Shown piece by piece: positions 1-6,260 of a stretch of 8,668 bases of DNA; the stretch's first letter is position 1; each line of letters starts with the position of its first letter. Under the pieces are notes generated by a model. The model did not search any database, was not told the DNA's origin, and worked only from the letters and a program-made list of their open reading frames with translations. The stretch is taken from positions 1 through 8,668 of the forward strand of contig JADGNT010000169.1 of assembly GCA_017883345.1 (NCBI GenBank), in the 5' to 3' direction. This stretch comes from Candidatus Solibacter sp. GTDB taxonomy: Bacteria > Acidobacteriota > Terriglobia > Bryobacterales > Bryobacteraceae. A program made the translations under genes and the position numbers.

Positions 1-527
1 CGAAAACGCTCCAAGTCCTTTTCCATGAGGACTATACGCCGCCCGGCCGGGCCAAGCGGACAGAAAGCGGCACGCTGGTCCTGCGCAAACCGGGGAAAAT
101 GCGCTGGGATTACGATCAGCCCAAAGGCAAACTCTTTGTTAGTGACGGGAAATACCTCTGGCTCTACACCCCGCTAGAAAACCGCGCCGAGAAAATGAAG
201 CTCAAAGAGAGCGACGACATGCGTGCGCCGCTCGCCTTTCTCCTCGGTAAACTGGACTTCCAGAAGGAGTTCCGCAATCTACAGGCGAAGCAGGAAGGCC
301 CCAACATGAGGATTACGGCGGAACCCAAGACCGACAACCTGCCCTATTCCGCTGTGGAATTCCTCGTCGCCCCGGACCAGCGCATCAAGCTGGTCAAGGT
401 AACCGGCTTCGACCACTCCGTCCTGGAGTTCCGCCTCGATGAGGAGAAGGTGGACCCCCCATTGGACGCCAAGTTATTCCAATTTCAGGTGCCCAAGGGC
501 GCTCGTCTGGTGGAGGCGGGGCAGTAG
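1..527 (+). CDS. lolA: LolA-like outer-membrane lipoprotein carrier protein (5' partial)
   Basis: The frame is open from the left edge (first whole codon at base 3) to TAG at 525-527, giving 174 visible residues; the start and signal peptide lie outside the window. LolA is a periplasmic chaperone that carries lipoproteins from the LolCDE transporter to the outer membrane. Visible family signs are the N-terminal stretch TLQVLFHEDY, a G-x-L-x-L-RKPGKMRWDY block, and VSDGKYLWLYTP, the usual run of beta strands in the LolA/LolB half-barrel. A hydrophilic helix-like segment (KLKESDD...) follows, then a C-terminal strand close to the end. The ATG at base 99 falls inside the conserved KPGKMRW block and is therefore not the true start. 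The stop is 2 nt before the pilC start, so the genes are probably co-transcribed. The family call is fairly secure; whether it serves general lipoprotein traffic or a pilus-specific lipoprotein is unknown. Confidence 0.82.
   Translation, partial: KTLQVLFHEDYTPPGRAKRTESGTLVLRKPGKMRWDYDQPKGKLFVSDGKYLWLYTPLENRAEKMKLKESDDMRAPLAFLLGKLDFQKEFRNLQAKQEGPNMRITAEPKTDNLPYSAVEFLVAPDQRIKLVKVTGFDHSVLEFRLDEEKVDPPLDAKLFQFQVPKGARLVEAGQ
512..516 (+). promoter_or_regulatory. Shine-Dalgarno site for pilC
   Basis: GGAGG lies inside the last codons of the lolA-like gene, 13 nt before the ATG at 530. The spacing is longer than the usual 5-9 nt, but this is the only purine-rich site near the start. A similarly long spacing recurs before pilB (AAGGA at 1734-1738, ATG at 1752). 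Confidence 0.5.
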
Positions 528-529
528 CC

Positions 530-1735
530 ATGGCTGATTTTGTCCTTAAGTACGCAGACGGGCGCGGCCAGATCCACCACCAGGTGGCCACCGCAGCCTC
601 CGAGAAGGAACTGCGCGAGAAGTACGCGCAGCAGGGTTTCCTGATCTATTCCATCAAGCCCCGCTCCGGCGGCGTCGGCGGAGGATTCCTCGGCGGACGC
701 AAGAAGATCAACCTGGAGAAGTTCCTCATCTTCAACCAGCAGTTTGTCACCCTGATCCGCGCCGGATTGCCCATCTTGAAGGCCTTGGACCTGCTGGCCG
801 AGCGCCTGACCGATCCCAAGCTTGGACCCTACGTGAAGTCCGTCCGTGACGAGGTGCGTGGGGGCACCCTGCTCAGCGAGGCCTTCCGCCAGCAGGGGAT
901 TTTCCCCAAAATCTACGTCACCTCGGTCATGGCGGGAGAGAAAAGCGGCAGCCTCACCGAAGTCATGGACCGCTACGTCAACTACCAGAAACTATCGCTC
1001 GCGGTGCGCAAGAAGGTCATGGTTTCGCTCATGTACCCGTGCGTGCTGATCGTCCTGGTGACCCTGTTGATGGTCTTCCTGGTCACCTACGTGGTGCCCA
1101 CCTTCGCCAACCTCTACAACAGCATGCAGGCGAAACTCCCCATCATGACGGTCTACCTGATCGCCATCGGGACCGCGTCGCAGAAGTACATCGTGTTGTT
1201 TGCGGGGGCGCTGGTCGGCGCCGTCTTTCTGTTCCGCTGGTGGGTGCGGCGCGATTCGGCCAAGGAAAAGGTGGACCGCGTAAAACTGCGCCTGCCCCTG
1301 GTGGGCGAGATCTGGCTGAAATACCAGGTGGCCCAACTGGCGCGCATTTTGAGCACTTTGCTGGTCGGCGGCATTCCGCTGGTCCAGGCCATGGAAACCG
1401 CCGCCGATTCGCTCGGCACCCCGCTGCTCCAGCGCGCCGTGGAGGCCGCCGGCAAGAGCGTGCGCGAAGGCCAGCCGCTCTCCGGCTCGCTCAGGCAATC
1501 CAAGATTTTTCCCCCGCTGGCGATCGACATGATCGAGGTCGGCGAATCCACCGGCGCACTGCCCGCCATGCTCAATAGCGTGGCGGAGTTTTTCGAAGAG
1601 GATGTCAATACCAAGATGGCGGCCAGCCTCTCGCTGATCGAACCGGCGATCATGATCGTGATGGGTGGCTTCGTGGCGTTTGTGTTGATCGCGTTGTATC
1701 TGCCGATCTTCTCCCTGGCGGACACGATTCGATAA
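530..1735 (+). CDS. pilC: Type IV pilus / type II secretion inner-membrane platform protein PilC/GspF
   Basis: This 401-residue protein has the normal family length. It is the polytopic inner-membrane platform on which the PilB/GspE ATPase acts to add subunits to the filament. After a short N-terminal beta region (about 1-45, with LREKYAQQGF) and a Gly-rich linker, the first T2SSF domain spans about 65-190. It carries FNQQFVTLIRAGLPILKAL and VMAGEKSGSL, followed by a membrane helix near 168-190. A second hydrophobic helix lies near 218-237. The second T2SSF domain, about 267-394, repeats the pattern with LARILSTLLVGGIPLVQAM and MIEVGESTGALP, and ends in a membrane helix near 370-394. The paired GEKSG and GESTG motifs are diagnostic. 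The ATG at 530 follows the lolA stop by 2 nt, with GGAGG upstream; pilB starts 16 nt after the stop. The protein alone does not separate PilC from GspF. Confidence 0.95.
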   Translation: MADFVLKYADGRGQIHHQVATAASEKELREKYAQQGFLIYSIKPRSGGVGGGFLGGRKKINLEKFLIFNQQFVTLIRAGLPILKALDLLAERLTDPKLGPYVKSVRDEVRGGTLLSEAFRQQGIFPKIYVTSVMAGEKSGSLTEVMDRYVNYQKLSLAVRKKVMVSLMYPCVLIVLVTLLMVFLVTYVVPTFANLYNSMQAKLPIMTVYLIAIGTASQKYIVLFAGALVGAVFLFRWWVRRDSAKEKVDRVKLRLPLVGEIWLKYQVAQLARILSTLLVGGIPLVQAMETAADSLGTPLLQRAVEAAGKSVREGQPLSGSLRQSKIFPPLAIDMIEVGESTGALPAMLNSVAEFFEEDVNTKMAASLSLIEPAIMIVMGGFVAFVLIALYLPIFSLADTIR

Positions 1736-1751
1736 GGATTGAGTTGAAGCA

Positions 1752-3377
1752 ATGGCGACGACGGACAGAACCAAATTAGCGGAACCCGGGGCGGAGACCG
1801 AGCAGGCGCGGGCCATTGCCGCGCGCTACCGCTGCGAGTATATCGATCTGCGGGAAGCGGGCATCGATCACGATCTCTTCCGCTCCATCCCCGTGGATCT
1901 CATGTTCCGCTACAATTTCGTGCCGCTGCACGCGCAGAACGGCACGCTCGATATCGCCCTCTCCGATCCGCGGAATCTCAACCTGATCGATGAATTGACC
2001 CTGCTGCTCAACAAGAAGCTGCGCGTCAAAGTCGCCACCCTCTCGCAGATTTCGGAACTGCTCAAGAAGACCGAGCAATCGCAGCGCGTGCTGGAGGAAG
2101 TCACCGAGGGGTTCGCCCTCGACGTCATCGCCGAAGACGGCGATTCGGATGAGACCCTCTCCATCGACAAGCTGACCGCCACGGATTCCGACATCGCGCC
2201 GGTCATCAAGCTGGTGGATACCACCATCTTCAACGCCCTGGAACGCCGCGCCAGCGATATTCACATCGAATCGCGCGATCAGGAAGTGGCCATCAAGTAC
2301 CGCATCGACGGCGTGCTGCACTACGCCATGCCGCCCATCTCCAAGGACTGGCAGTCCACCATCATCTCGCGCATCAAGGTCATGAGCGAACTCGATATCG
2401 CCGAGAAGCGCGTCCCGCAGGACGGGCGCTTCCGCGTGCGCTATAAGAACCGCCTGATCGATTTCCGCGTCTCCATCATGCCCACCATCCACGGCGAGGA
2501 CGCCGTATTGCGCGTGCTGGACAAGGAATCCATGAGCGAAAAGTTCCACAAACTCTCGCTCGACGTGGTGGGCTTCGGCGAAAGCGACCTGGTCAAGTTC
2601 CGCCGCTACATCGCGGAGCCCTACGGCATGGTGCTGGTCACCGGGCCCACCGGGAGCGGCAAAACCACCACGCTCTACGCCGCGCTCAGCGAGATCAAGA
2701 ACGACGAAGACAAGATCATCACCATCGAAGACCCCGTCGAATATCAGATCAAGGGCATTACCCAGATCCCGGTGAATGAGAAGAAGGGCCTCACCTTCGC
2801 GCGCGGCCTGCGCTCCATTCTGCGTCACGATCCCGACAAAATCATGGTCGGCGAAATCCGCGATCAGGAAACCGCGCAGATCGCCATCAACTCCGCCCTC
2901 ACCGGCCACCTGGTGTTCACCACCGTGCACGCCAATAACGTCTTGGACGTGCTGGGGCGCTTCCTCAACATGGGCGTCGAGCCCTACAATTTTGTGTCCG
3001 CGCTCAACTGCATCCTCGCCCAGCGCCTGGTGCGCCAGATCTGCGAGCACTGCAAGCGCGAAGTCAAGTATCCCGATTCGATGCTCGTCGAAAGCGGGCT
3101 CAACCCCGATGAATGGCGCCATGTTCCCCTGATGGAAGGTCCCGGCTGCTTCGAGTGCGGCGGCACCGGCTTCCGCGGCCGCTCCGCGATTCACGAGTTG
3201 CTCGACCTCACCGACCGCATCCGCGAAATGATCTTGAACCGGCGCCCCACGTCAGAGATCAAGCGTGCCGCCAAGGAAGACGGCATGACCTTCCTGCGCG
3301 AATCGGCGGTCGAAAAGATGCGCCTGGGAATCACCACCTTGCGGGAAATCAACAAGGTCACGTTTATTGAGGCGTAA
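1752..3377 (+). CDS. pilB: Type IV pilus / type II secretion extension ATPase PilB/GspE
   Basis: This 541-residue cytoplasmic ATPase powers filament assembly. An N-terminal T2SSE_N-type domain (about 15-110: RYRCEYIDL, VPLHAQNGTLDIALSDPRN) is followed by the catalytic region. Motifs seen are Walker A GPTGSGKTT (298-306, Lys304), the Asp box ITIEDPVEYQ (about 323-332), Walker B IMVGE (364-368) and the His box LTGHLVFTTVHANN (383-396). A tetracysteine zinc site is formed by CEHC (431-434) and CFEC (466-469), typical of PilB/GspE and absent from PilT, which supports an extension rather than a retraction motor. The N domain is short: the RLG...L..GL...L-type helical half seen in MshEN/c-di-GMP-binding forms is not recognisable. 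The start at 1752 sits 16 nt after pilC. The stop TAA overlaps the pilM ATG by one base (TAATG), which indicates translational coupling. PilB and GspE cannot be told apart by sequence alone. Confidence 0.95.
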   Translation: MATTDRTKLAEPGAETEQARAIAARYRCEYIDLREAGIDHDLFRSIPVDLMFRYNFVPLHAQNGTLDIALSDPRNLNLIDELTLLLNKKLRVKVATLSQISELLKKTEQSQRVLEEVTEGFALDVIAEDGDSDETLSIDKLTATDSDIAPVIKLVDTTIFNALERRASDIHIESRDQEVAIKYRIDGVLHYAMPPISKDWQSTIISRIKVMSELDIAEKRVPQDGRFRVRYKNRLIDFRVSIMPTIHGEDAVLRVLDKESMSEKFHKLSLDVVGFGESDLVKFRRYIAEPYGMVLVTGPTGSGKTTTLYAALSEIKNDEDKIITIEDPVEYQIKGITQIPVNEKKGLTFARGLRSILRHDPDKIMVGEIRDQETAQIAINSALTGHLVFTTVHANNVLDVLGRFLNMGVEPYNFVSALNCILAQRLVRQICEHCKREVKYPDSMLVESGLNPDEWRHVPLMEGPGCFECGGTGFRGRSAIHELLDLTDRIREMILNRRPTSEIKRAAKEDGMTFLRESAVEKMRLGITTLREINKVTFIEA

Positions 3378-4264
3378 TGCTCGACAAGCTCAAATCGATT
3401 TTGCAGGAAGCGCCGCCCGCCATGGCGTTCGAGATCACCGAAGCCGGCATCGCCGCGGCCCGCATCGGCGCGCGCGCGGAGTTGGATTTCCTGCCCCTCA
3501 AACCCGGCACGCTCGCCGTCTCTCCCCTCAAGGAAAATGTGCTCGATCCCGACGAGTTCGTCAGGGCCGTGCGCAGCCTGGCGGGCACGCAGGCGGCGCG
3601 CAAACGCCGCGATGTCGCGCTGATTCTGCCCGATTTCAGCGCGCGCATTTCCGTCCTGGATTTCGACTCGTTCCCCAAGGACCCCAAGGAGCAGGCCTCG
3701 CTCATCCGCTTCCGCCTCAAGCGCAGCGTGCCCTTCGACGTGGAATCCGCCGCCCTGAGCTACTGGGCGCAGAACGGCGAGAAGGGCAAGACCGACGTGG
3801 TGGTGGTCCTGGCCCCGCTGGAGATTGTCTCGCGCTATGAATCGCCTTTCCGCACCGCCGGGATGAATCCCGGCATGGTCACCACCTCCTGCCTCGCCGC
3901 CTTGGAACTGGCGCCCGAGGCCGGGCTCAGCGTCCTGGCCAAGCTCACTGGACGCGTGCTCACCGTGGTGGTGCGCGACAAAATCCAGCTCAAGCTGGTG
4001 CGTTGCCTGGAATTGCCTTCCGCCGATATGGAGGATATCGCCGCCGTGCTGGTGCCCACCTTCGTGTACATCGAAGACAACCTGGGGCGCCGCGCCGAAA
4101 AGTTGCTGCTCTGCGGATTTGGCGCCTCTACCGCCGAAGTGGAGAGCCGCTTCGCCGAGGAGTTAGGCGTGGAAGTGGAACCTCTGCGCTCGCCGCTCGG
4201 CGCCCCGGGGGAGAATAACGCGGGACTGCTGGGGTATCTGCGGTCCATCGCCAAAAATAATTGA
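3377..4264 (+). CDS. pilM: Divergent PilM-like actin-fold protein
   Basis: This 295-residue cytoplasmic protein is shorter than typical PilM (about 350). PilM is an FtsA/actin-like protein that binds the N-terminal tail of PilN and links the platform to the motor. Support is mainly positional (directly before pilN- and pilO-like genes) plus matching regions: an N-terminal strand pair AFEITEAGIAAARI (17-30), ALILPDFSARISVLDFDSFP (81-100), the family-like IRFRLKRSVPFDVESA (110-125), and the C-terminal segments VYIEDNLGRRAEKLLLCGFGA (230-250) and LGVEVEPL (263-270). The usual GIDIG phosphate-1 motif is replaced by AFEIT, and no DxG phosphate-2 motif is visible near 186-200 (VLAKLTGRVLTVVVR), so ATP binding looks doubtful. 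The start is fixed by the TAATG overlap with pilB and GAGG at 3369-3372. GspL, which fuses PilM-like and PilN-like parts, is the alternative relative, but here they are separate genes. Confidence 0.78.
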   Translation: MLDKLKSILQEAPPAMAFEITEAGIAAARIGARAELDFLPLKPGTLAVSPLKENVLDPDEFVRAVRSLAGTQAARKRRDVALILPDFSARISVLDFDSFPKDPKEQASLIRFRLKRSVPFDVESAALSYWAQNGEKGKTDVVVVLAPLEIVSRYESPFRTAGMNPGMVTTSCLAALELAPEAGLSVLAKLTGRVLTVVVRDKIQLKLVRCLELPSADMEDIAAVLVPTFVYIEDNLGRRAEKLLLCGFGASTAEVESRFAEELGVEVEPLRSPLGAPGENNAGLLGYLRSIAKNN

Positions 4265-4274
4265 CCCAATTGAA

Positions 4275-4841
4275 ATGAAGATTCCCATCAATCTCGCTAG
4301 CCAACCCTTCCGGCGCGACCGCGCCATGCTGGTGGCCTCGGTCGCGGTCGGCACCCTGCTGGTGGCCTCGCTCGCGGCCTTGATCACGCTCGCCAACGCC
4401 GACAGCGCGCAGGTGGCCGACGTGCGCAAGGAAGTCGCCGGACTGCGCTCCCAGATCGCCGCCGCCGGCAAACAGCAGGCCGATTTCGAGGCCGTAATCC
4501 GCAAACCCGAGAACGCCCAGGTGCTGGAACTCAGCGTCTTCCTCAATACCCTGCTCAGCCGCAAAGGAATCAGTTGGACGCGCATTCTCGCGGATCTGGA
4601 AAAAACCATGCCGGCCAACGTCAAGATGCTGAATATTCAGCCCTACGTGACCGGACGCAATCAGGTCACCCTGAGCTTGCAAGTAGGCTCGGAGGGTCCC
4701 GAGCCGGTGATCCTGTTCTACAAAGCGCTGGAGGGTTCGGACTTGTTCGGCGGCGTCACCCAGAATATTTATCAGCCGCCTTCCCAGGCCGAGCCGTTGT
4801 ACCGCTATCGCTTTACGGTGAATTATGCTCAGAAACTTTAG
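4275..4841 (+). CDS. pilN: PilN-like alignment-complex protein
   Basis: This 188-residue bitopic inner-membrane protein pairs with PilO in the periplasm and binds PilM through its cytoplasmic tail. The N terminus reads MKIPINLASQPFRRDR; the INL core corresponds to the PilM-binding motif of PilN (INLLP in well-studied systems). One membrane helix spans about 17-40, followed by a coiled-coil-like helix (about 42-78, ADVRKEVAGLRSQIAAAG). The periplasmic ferredoxin-like part (about 85-186) includes LNTLLSRKGISWTRILADLEK, TMPANVKMLNIQP, and a closing strand YRFTVNYAQ, as in PilN. The gap to pilM is 10 nt and no strong Shine-Dalgarno site is visible, so translation probably depends on ribosomes coming from pilM. 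The 3' end overlaps the pilO-like gene by 17 nt. Confidence 0.88.
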   Translation: MKIPINLASQPFRRDRAMLVASVAVGTLLVASLAALITLANADSAQVADVRKEVAGLRSQIAAAGKQQADFEAVIRKPENAQVLELSVFLNTLLSRKGISWTRILADLEKTMPANVKMLNIQPYVTGRNQVTLSLQVGSEGPEPVILFYKALEGSDLFGGVTQNIYQPPSQAEPLYRYRFTVNYAQKL

Positions 4842-5505
4842 CCTCTCCGCACTCAAGTGGAAGGATCCCCGCGTCGCCATGCGCGCGGTTCTGGGTGTTC
4901 TCCTGCTGGCCAATCTGGTGGCTGCCGTGATTGCGTTCAAGCCGTTTGGCGGCGGCGCCGACGATCTGCGCCGCGACCGCAACGTCCTCCAACAGCAACT
5001 CGCGCAATTGCAGAAGCAAGTCTCCAAGAACAAGAAGTTGGTGGAAAAAGTCGAGACCGCGCGCAGCCAGGGCGATCAATTCCTGGCCAAGTACTTCACG
5101 GAGCGGCGCGTCGTCACCTCCACTATCCAGGGCGAACTGGTGCAGATCGCCAAGGACGCCGGCATCACCTACCAGCCCACCACCTGGACCCCGGAACTTA
5201 TCGAAGGCAGCGACACGCTGGGCATGATGACCATCAACGCCGGATGCCAGGGAACCTACGCCGCGCTCTCCAAGTTCGTCAACCTGGTCGACAAGTCGCC
5301 GCGCTTCCTGATCATTGAGAGCATGGTGGCGGCGCCGCAGCAGACCGGACAGATTCTCAACGTCACGGTGAAGGTGGACACCTTCGTGAAGGAACAGGGA
5401 TTGGGTTTGCCGGAACCGGAAGTTGCCGCGCCGGCTCCGGACAACGCCGCGGTTCCGCCAAATGCCGCGCCTCCCGCAACCGCGCCACCGGGAGCCGGAC
5501 TATGA
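4825..5505 (+). CDS. pilO: PilO-like alignment-complex protein
   Basis: This 226-residue bitopic inner-membrane protein is the PilN partner. It has a short cytoplasmic tail (1-19), a membrane helix (about 20-38, AVLGVLLLANLVAAVIAF), and a strong coiled coil (about 46-90, DDLRRDRNVLQQQLAQLQKQ). A PilO-type ferredoxin-like domain follows (about 96-190) with IQGELVQIAKDAGITYQP, GTYAALSKFVNLVDKSPRFL and strand TVKVDTFVKE. The C terminus (about 197-226) is an unusual Pro/Ala-rich tail, probably disordered and periplasmic. The ATG at 4825 overlaps the pilN end by 17 nt and has no clear ribosome site. An in-frame ATG at 4879, preceded by a GGAAGGA run, would still keep the membrane helix and is a possible alternative start. 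The stop overlaps the next gene in an ATGA motif (5502-5505). Confidence 0.88.
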   Translation: MLRNFSLSALKWKDPRVAMRAVLGVLLLANLVAAVIAFKPFGGGADDLRRDRNVLQQQLAQLQKQVSKNKKLVEKVETARSQGDQFLAKYFTERRVVTSTIQGELVQIAKDAGITYQPTTWTPELIEGSDTLGMMTINAGCQGTYAALSKFVNLVDKSPRFLIIESMVAAPQQTGQILNVTVKVDTFVKEQGLGLPEPEVAAPAPDNAAVPPNAAPPATAPPGAGL

Positions 5506-6260
5506 AGCTCGGCACCGAGAACAAGAAGTCGGTCTGGGCGCTCGCCGTGCTCGGCGTGGTGGCGGCCTACTTTGTCTACACCAACGTCCTGTCCGATTCC
5601 TCCTCGCCCACCGTCGCGCCCAAATCGGCCGCCGTCACCGAGCGGGAACGCGCCGCCGCCGAAGCCATGGGCGCGGCACCCGCCCCCGTTCCCGCGCCGC
5701 TGCCCACGTCCCAGCCGGCCGCGCCGCCGCGCCAGTTGGGCGGCGCCAGCCGCTCCCGCGGCGACGAGTTTCATCCCTCGCTGCGCTCCAAACGCAAGGA
5801 AGATCAGATCGACCCGCTGACCGTCGATCCCACCCTGCGCCTGGATCTCCTGGCCAAGGTGCAAAGCGTCAGACTCGATGGCGGCCAGCGCAATCTGTTT
5901 CAGTTCGGCAAGGCGGAGTTGGTGGCCGCCACTCTCGACGGGCCGGAACAAAAAATCGTGCCCAAGGTAAGGGAAAGAATGGGCCCCAAGGAAGCGCCCC
6001 CTCCGCCCGGTCCGGCGCCGGTCGTGCCGCCCCCGCCCATCACCATGAAGTATTATGGTCTTGCCACCAAGCGCATCGATGGCAAGAAGACCGCGTTCTT
6101 CCTGGATGGCGAAGATATCATTCTCGCTACCGAGGGCATGACCGTGAAAAAACGCTACAAAATCGTGCGCATCAATGCCGAGTCGGTGGTCATCGAAGAC
6201 ACCGATGTCAAACGCGAACAAACTGTGAAGATCTCGGAGGACGCCGGTGGTACGTCGTAA
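5502..6260 (+). CDS. PilP/GspC-like periplasmic linker protein with N-terminal membrane anchor
   Basis: This 252-residue protein would couple the inner-membrane platform to an outer-membrane secretin. A single N-terminal helix (about 10-28, SVWALAVLGVVAAYFVYTNV) with no lipobox cysteine anchors it like GspC rather than like lipoprotein PilP. A disordered linker rich in Ala/Pro (about 55-78) leads to a charged block (about 88-140: DPLTVDPTLRLDLLAKVQ, then GGQRNLFQFG), then a second Pro-rich linker (162-180). The C-terminal domain (about 181-246) has the strand pattern of the PilP/GspC homology region: MKYYGLATKRIDGKKTAFFL, DGEDIILATEGMTVKKRYKIVRI, SVVIED, QTVKISE. There is no PDZ domain. GGAG at 5491-5494 and the ATGA overlap with pilO fix the start, and the 3' end overlaps the next gene by 14 nt. 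The fold assignment is by pattern and position; I give no symbol because PilP and GspC are equally arguable. Confidence 0.72.
   Translation: MKLGTENKKSVWALAVLGVVAAYFVYTNVLSDSSSPTVAPKSAAVTERERAAAEAMGAAPAPVPAPLPTSQPAAPPRQLGGASRSRGDEFHPSLRSKRKEDQIDPLTVDPTLRLDLLAKVQSVRLDGGQRNLFQFGKAELVAATLDGPEQKIVPKVRERMGPKEAPPPPGPAPVVPPPPITMKYYGLATKRIDGKKTAFFLDGEDIILATEGMTVKKRYKIVRINAESVVIEDTDVKREQTVKISEDAGGTS
6236..6240 (+). promoter_or_regulatory. Shine-Dalgarno site setting a GTG start for the pseudopilin-like gene
   Basis: GGAGG lies within the end of the PilP/GspC-like gene, 6 nt before GTG at 6247. It is the best-placed ribosome site in the operon. It supports the GTG start, since no ATG lies between it and the conserved GGFALLL segment. 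Confidence 0.7.

Noticed and set aside
99..527. lolA-like gene starting at ATG 99
   Set aside because: That Met lies inside the conserved RKPGKMRWDY block, and the frame upstream is open and LolA-like to the window edge.
992..1816. Open frame of 274 codons on the - strand opposite pilC
   Set aside because: His/Gln/Arg-rich complement shadow with no domain; the pilC frame is certain.
1776..3194. Long open frame of 472 codons on the - strand opposite pilB
   Set aside because: It is a complement shadow of a GC-rich codon-biased gene: its product is skewed to His, Gly, Asp and Ala with no domain, while the + strand shows every PilB motif.
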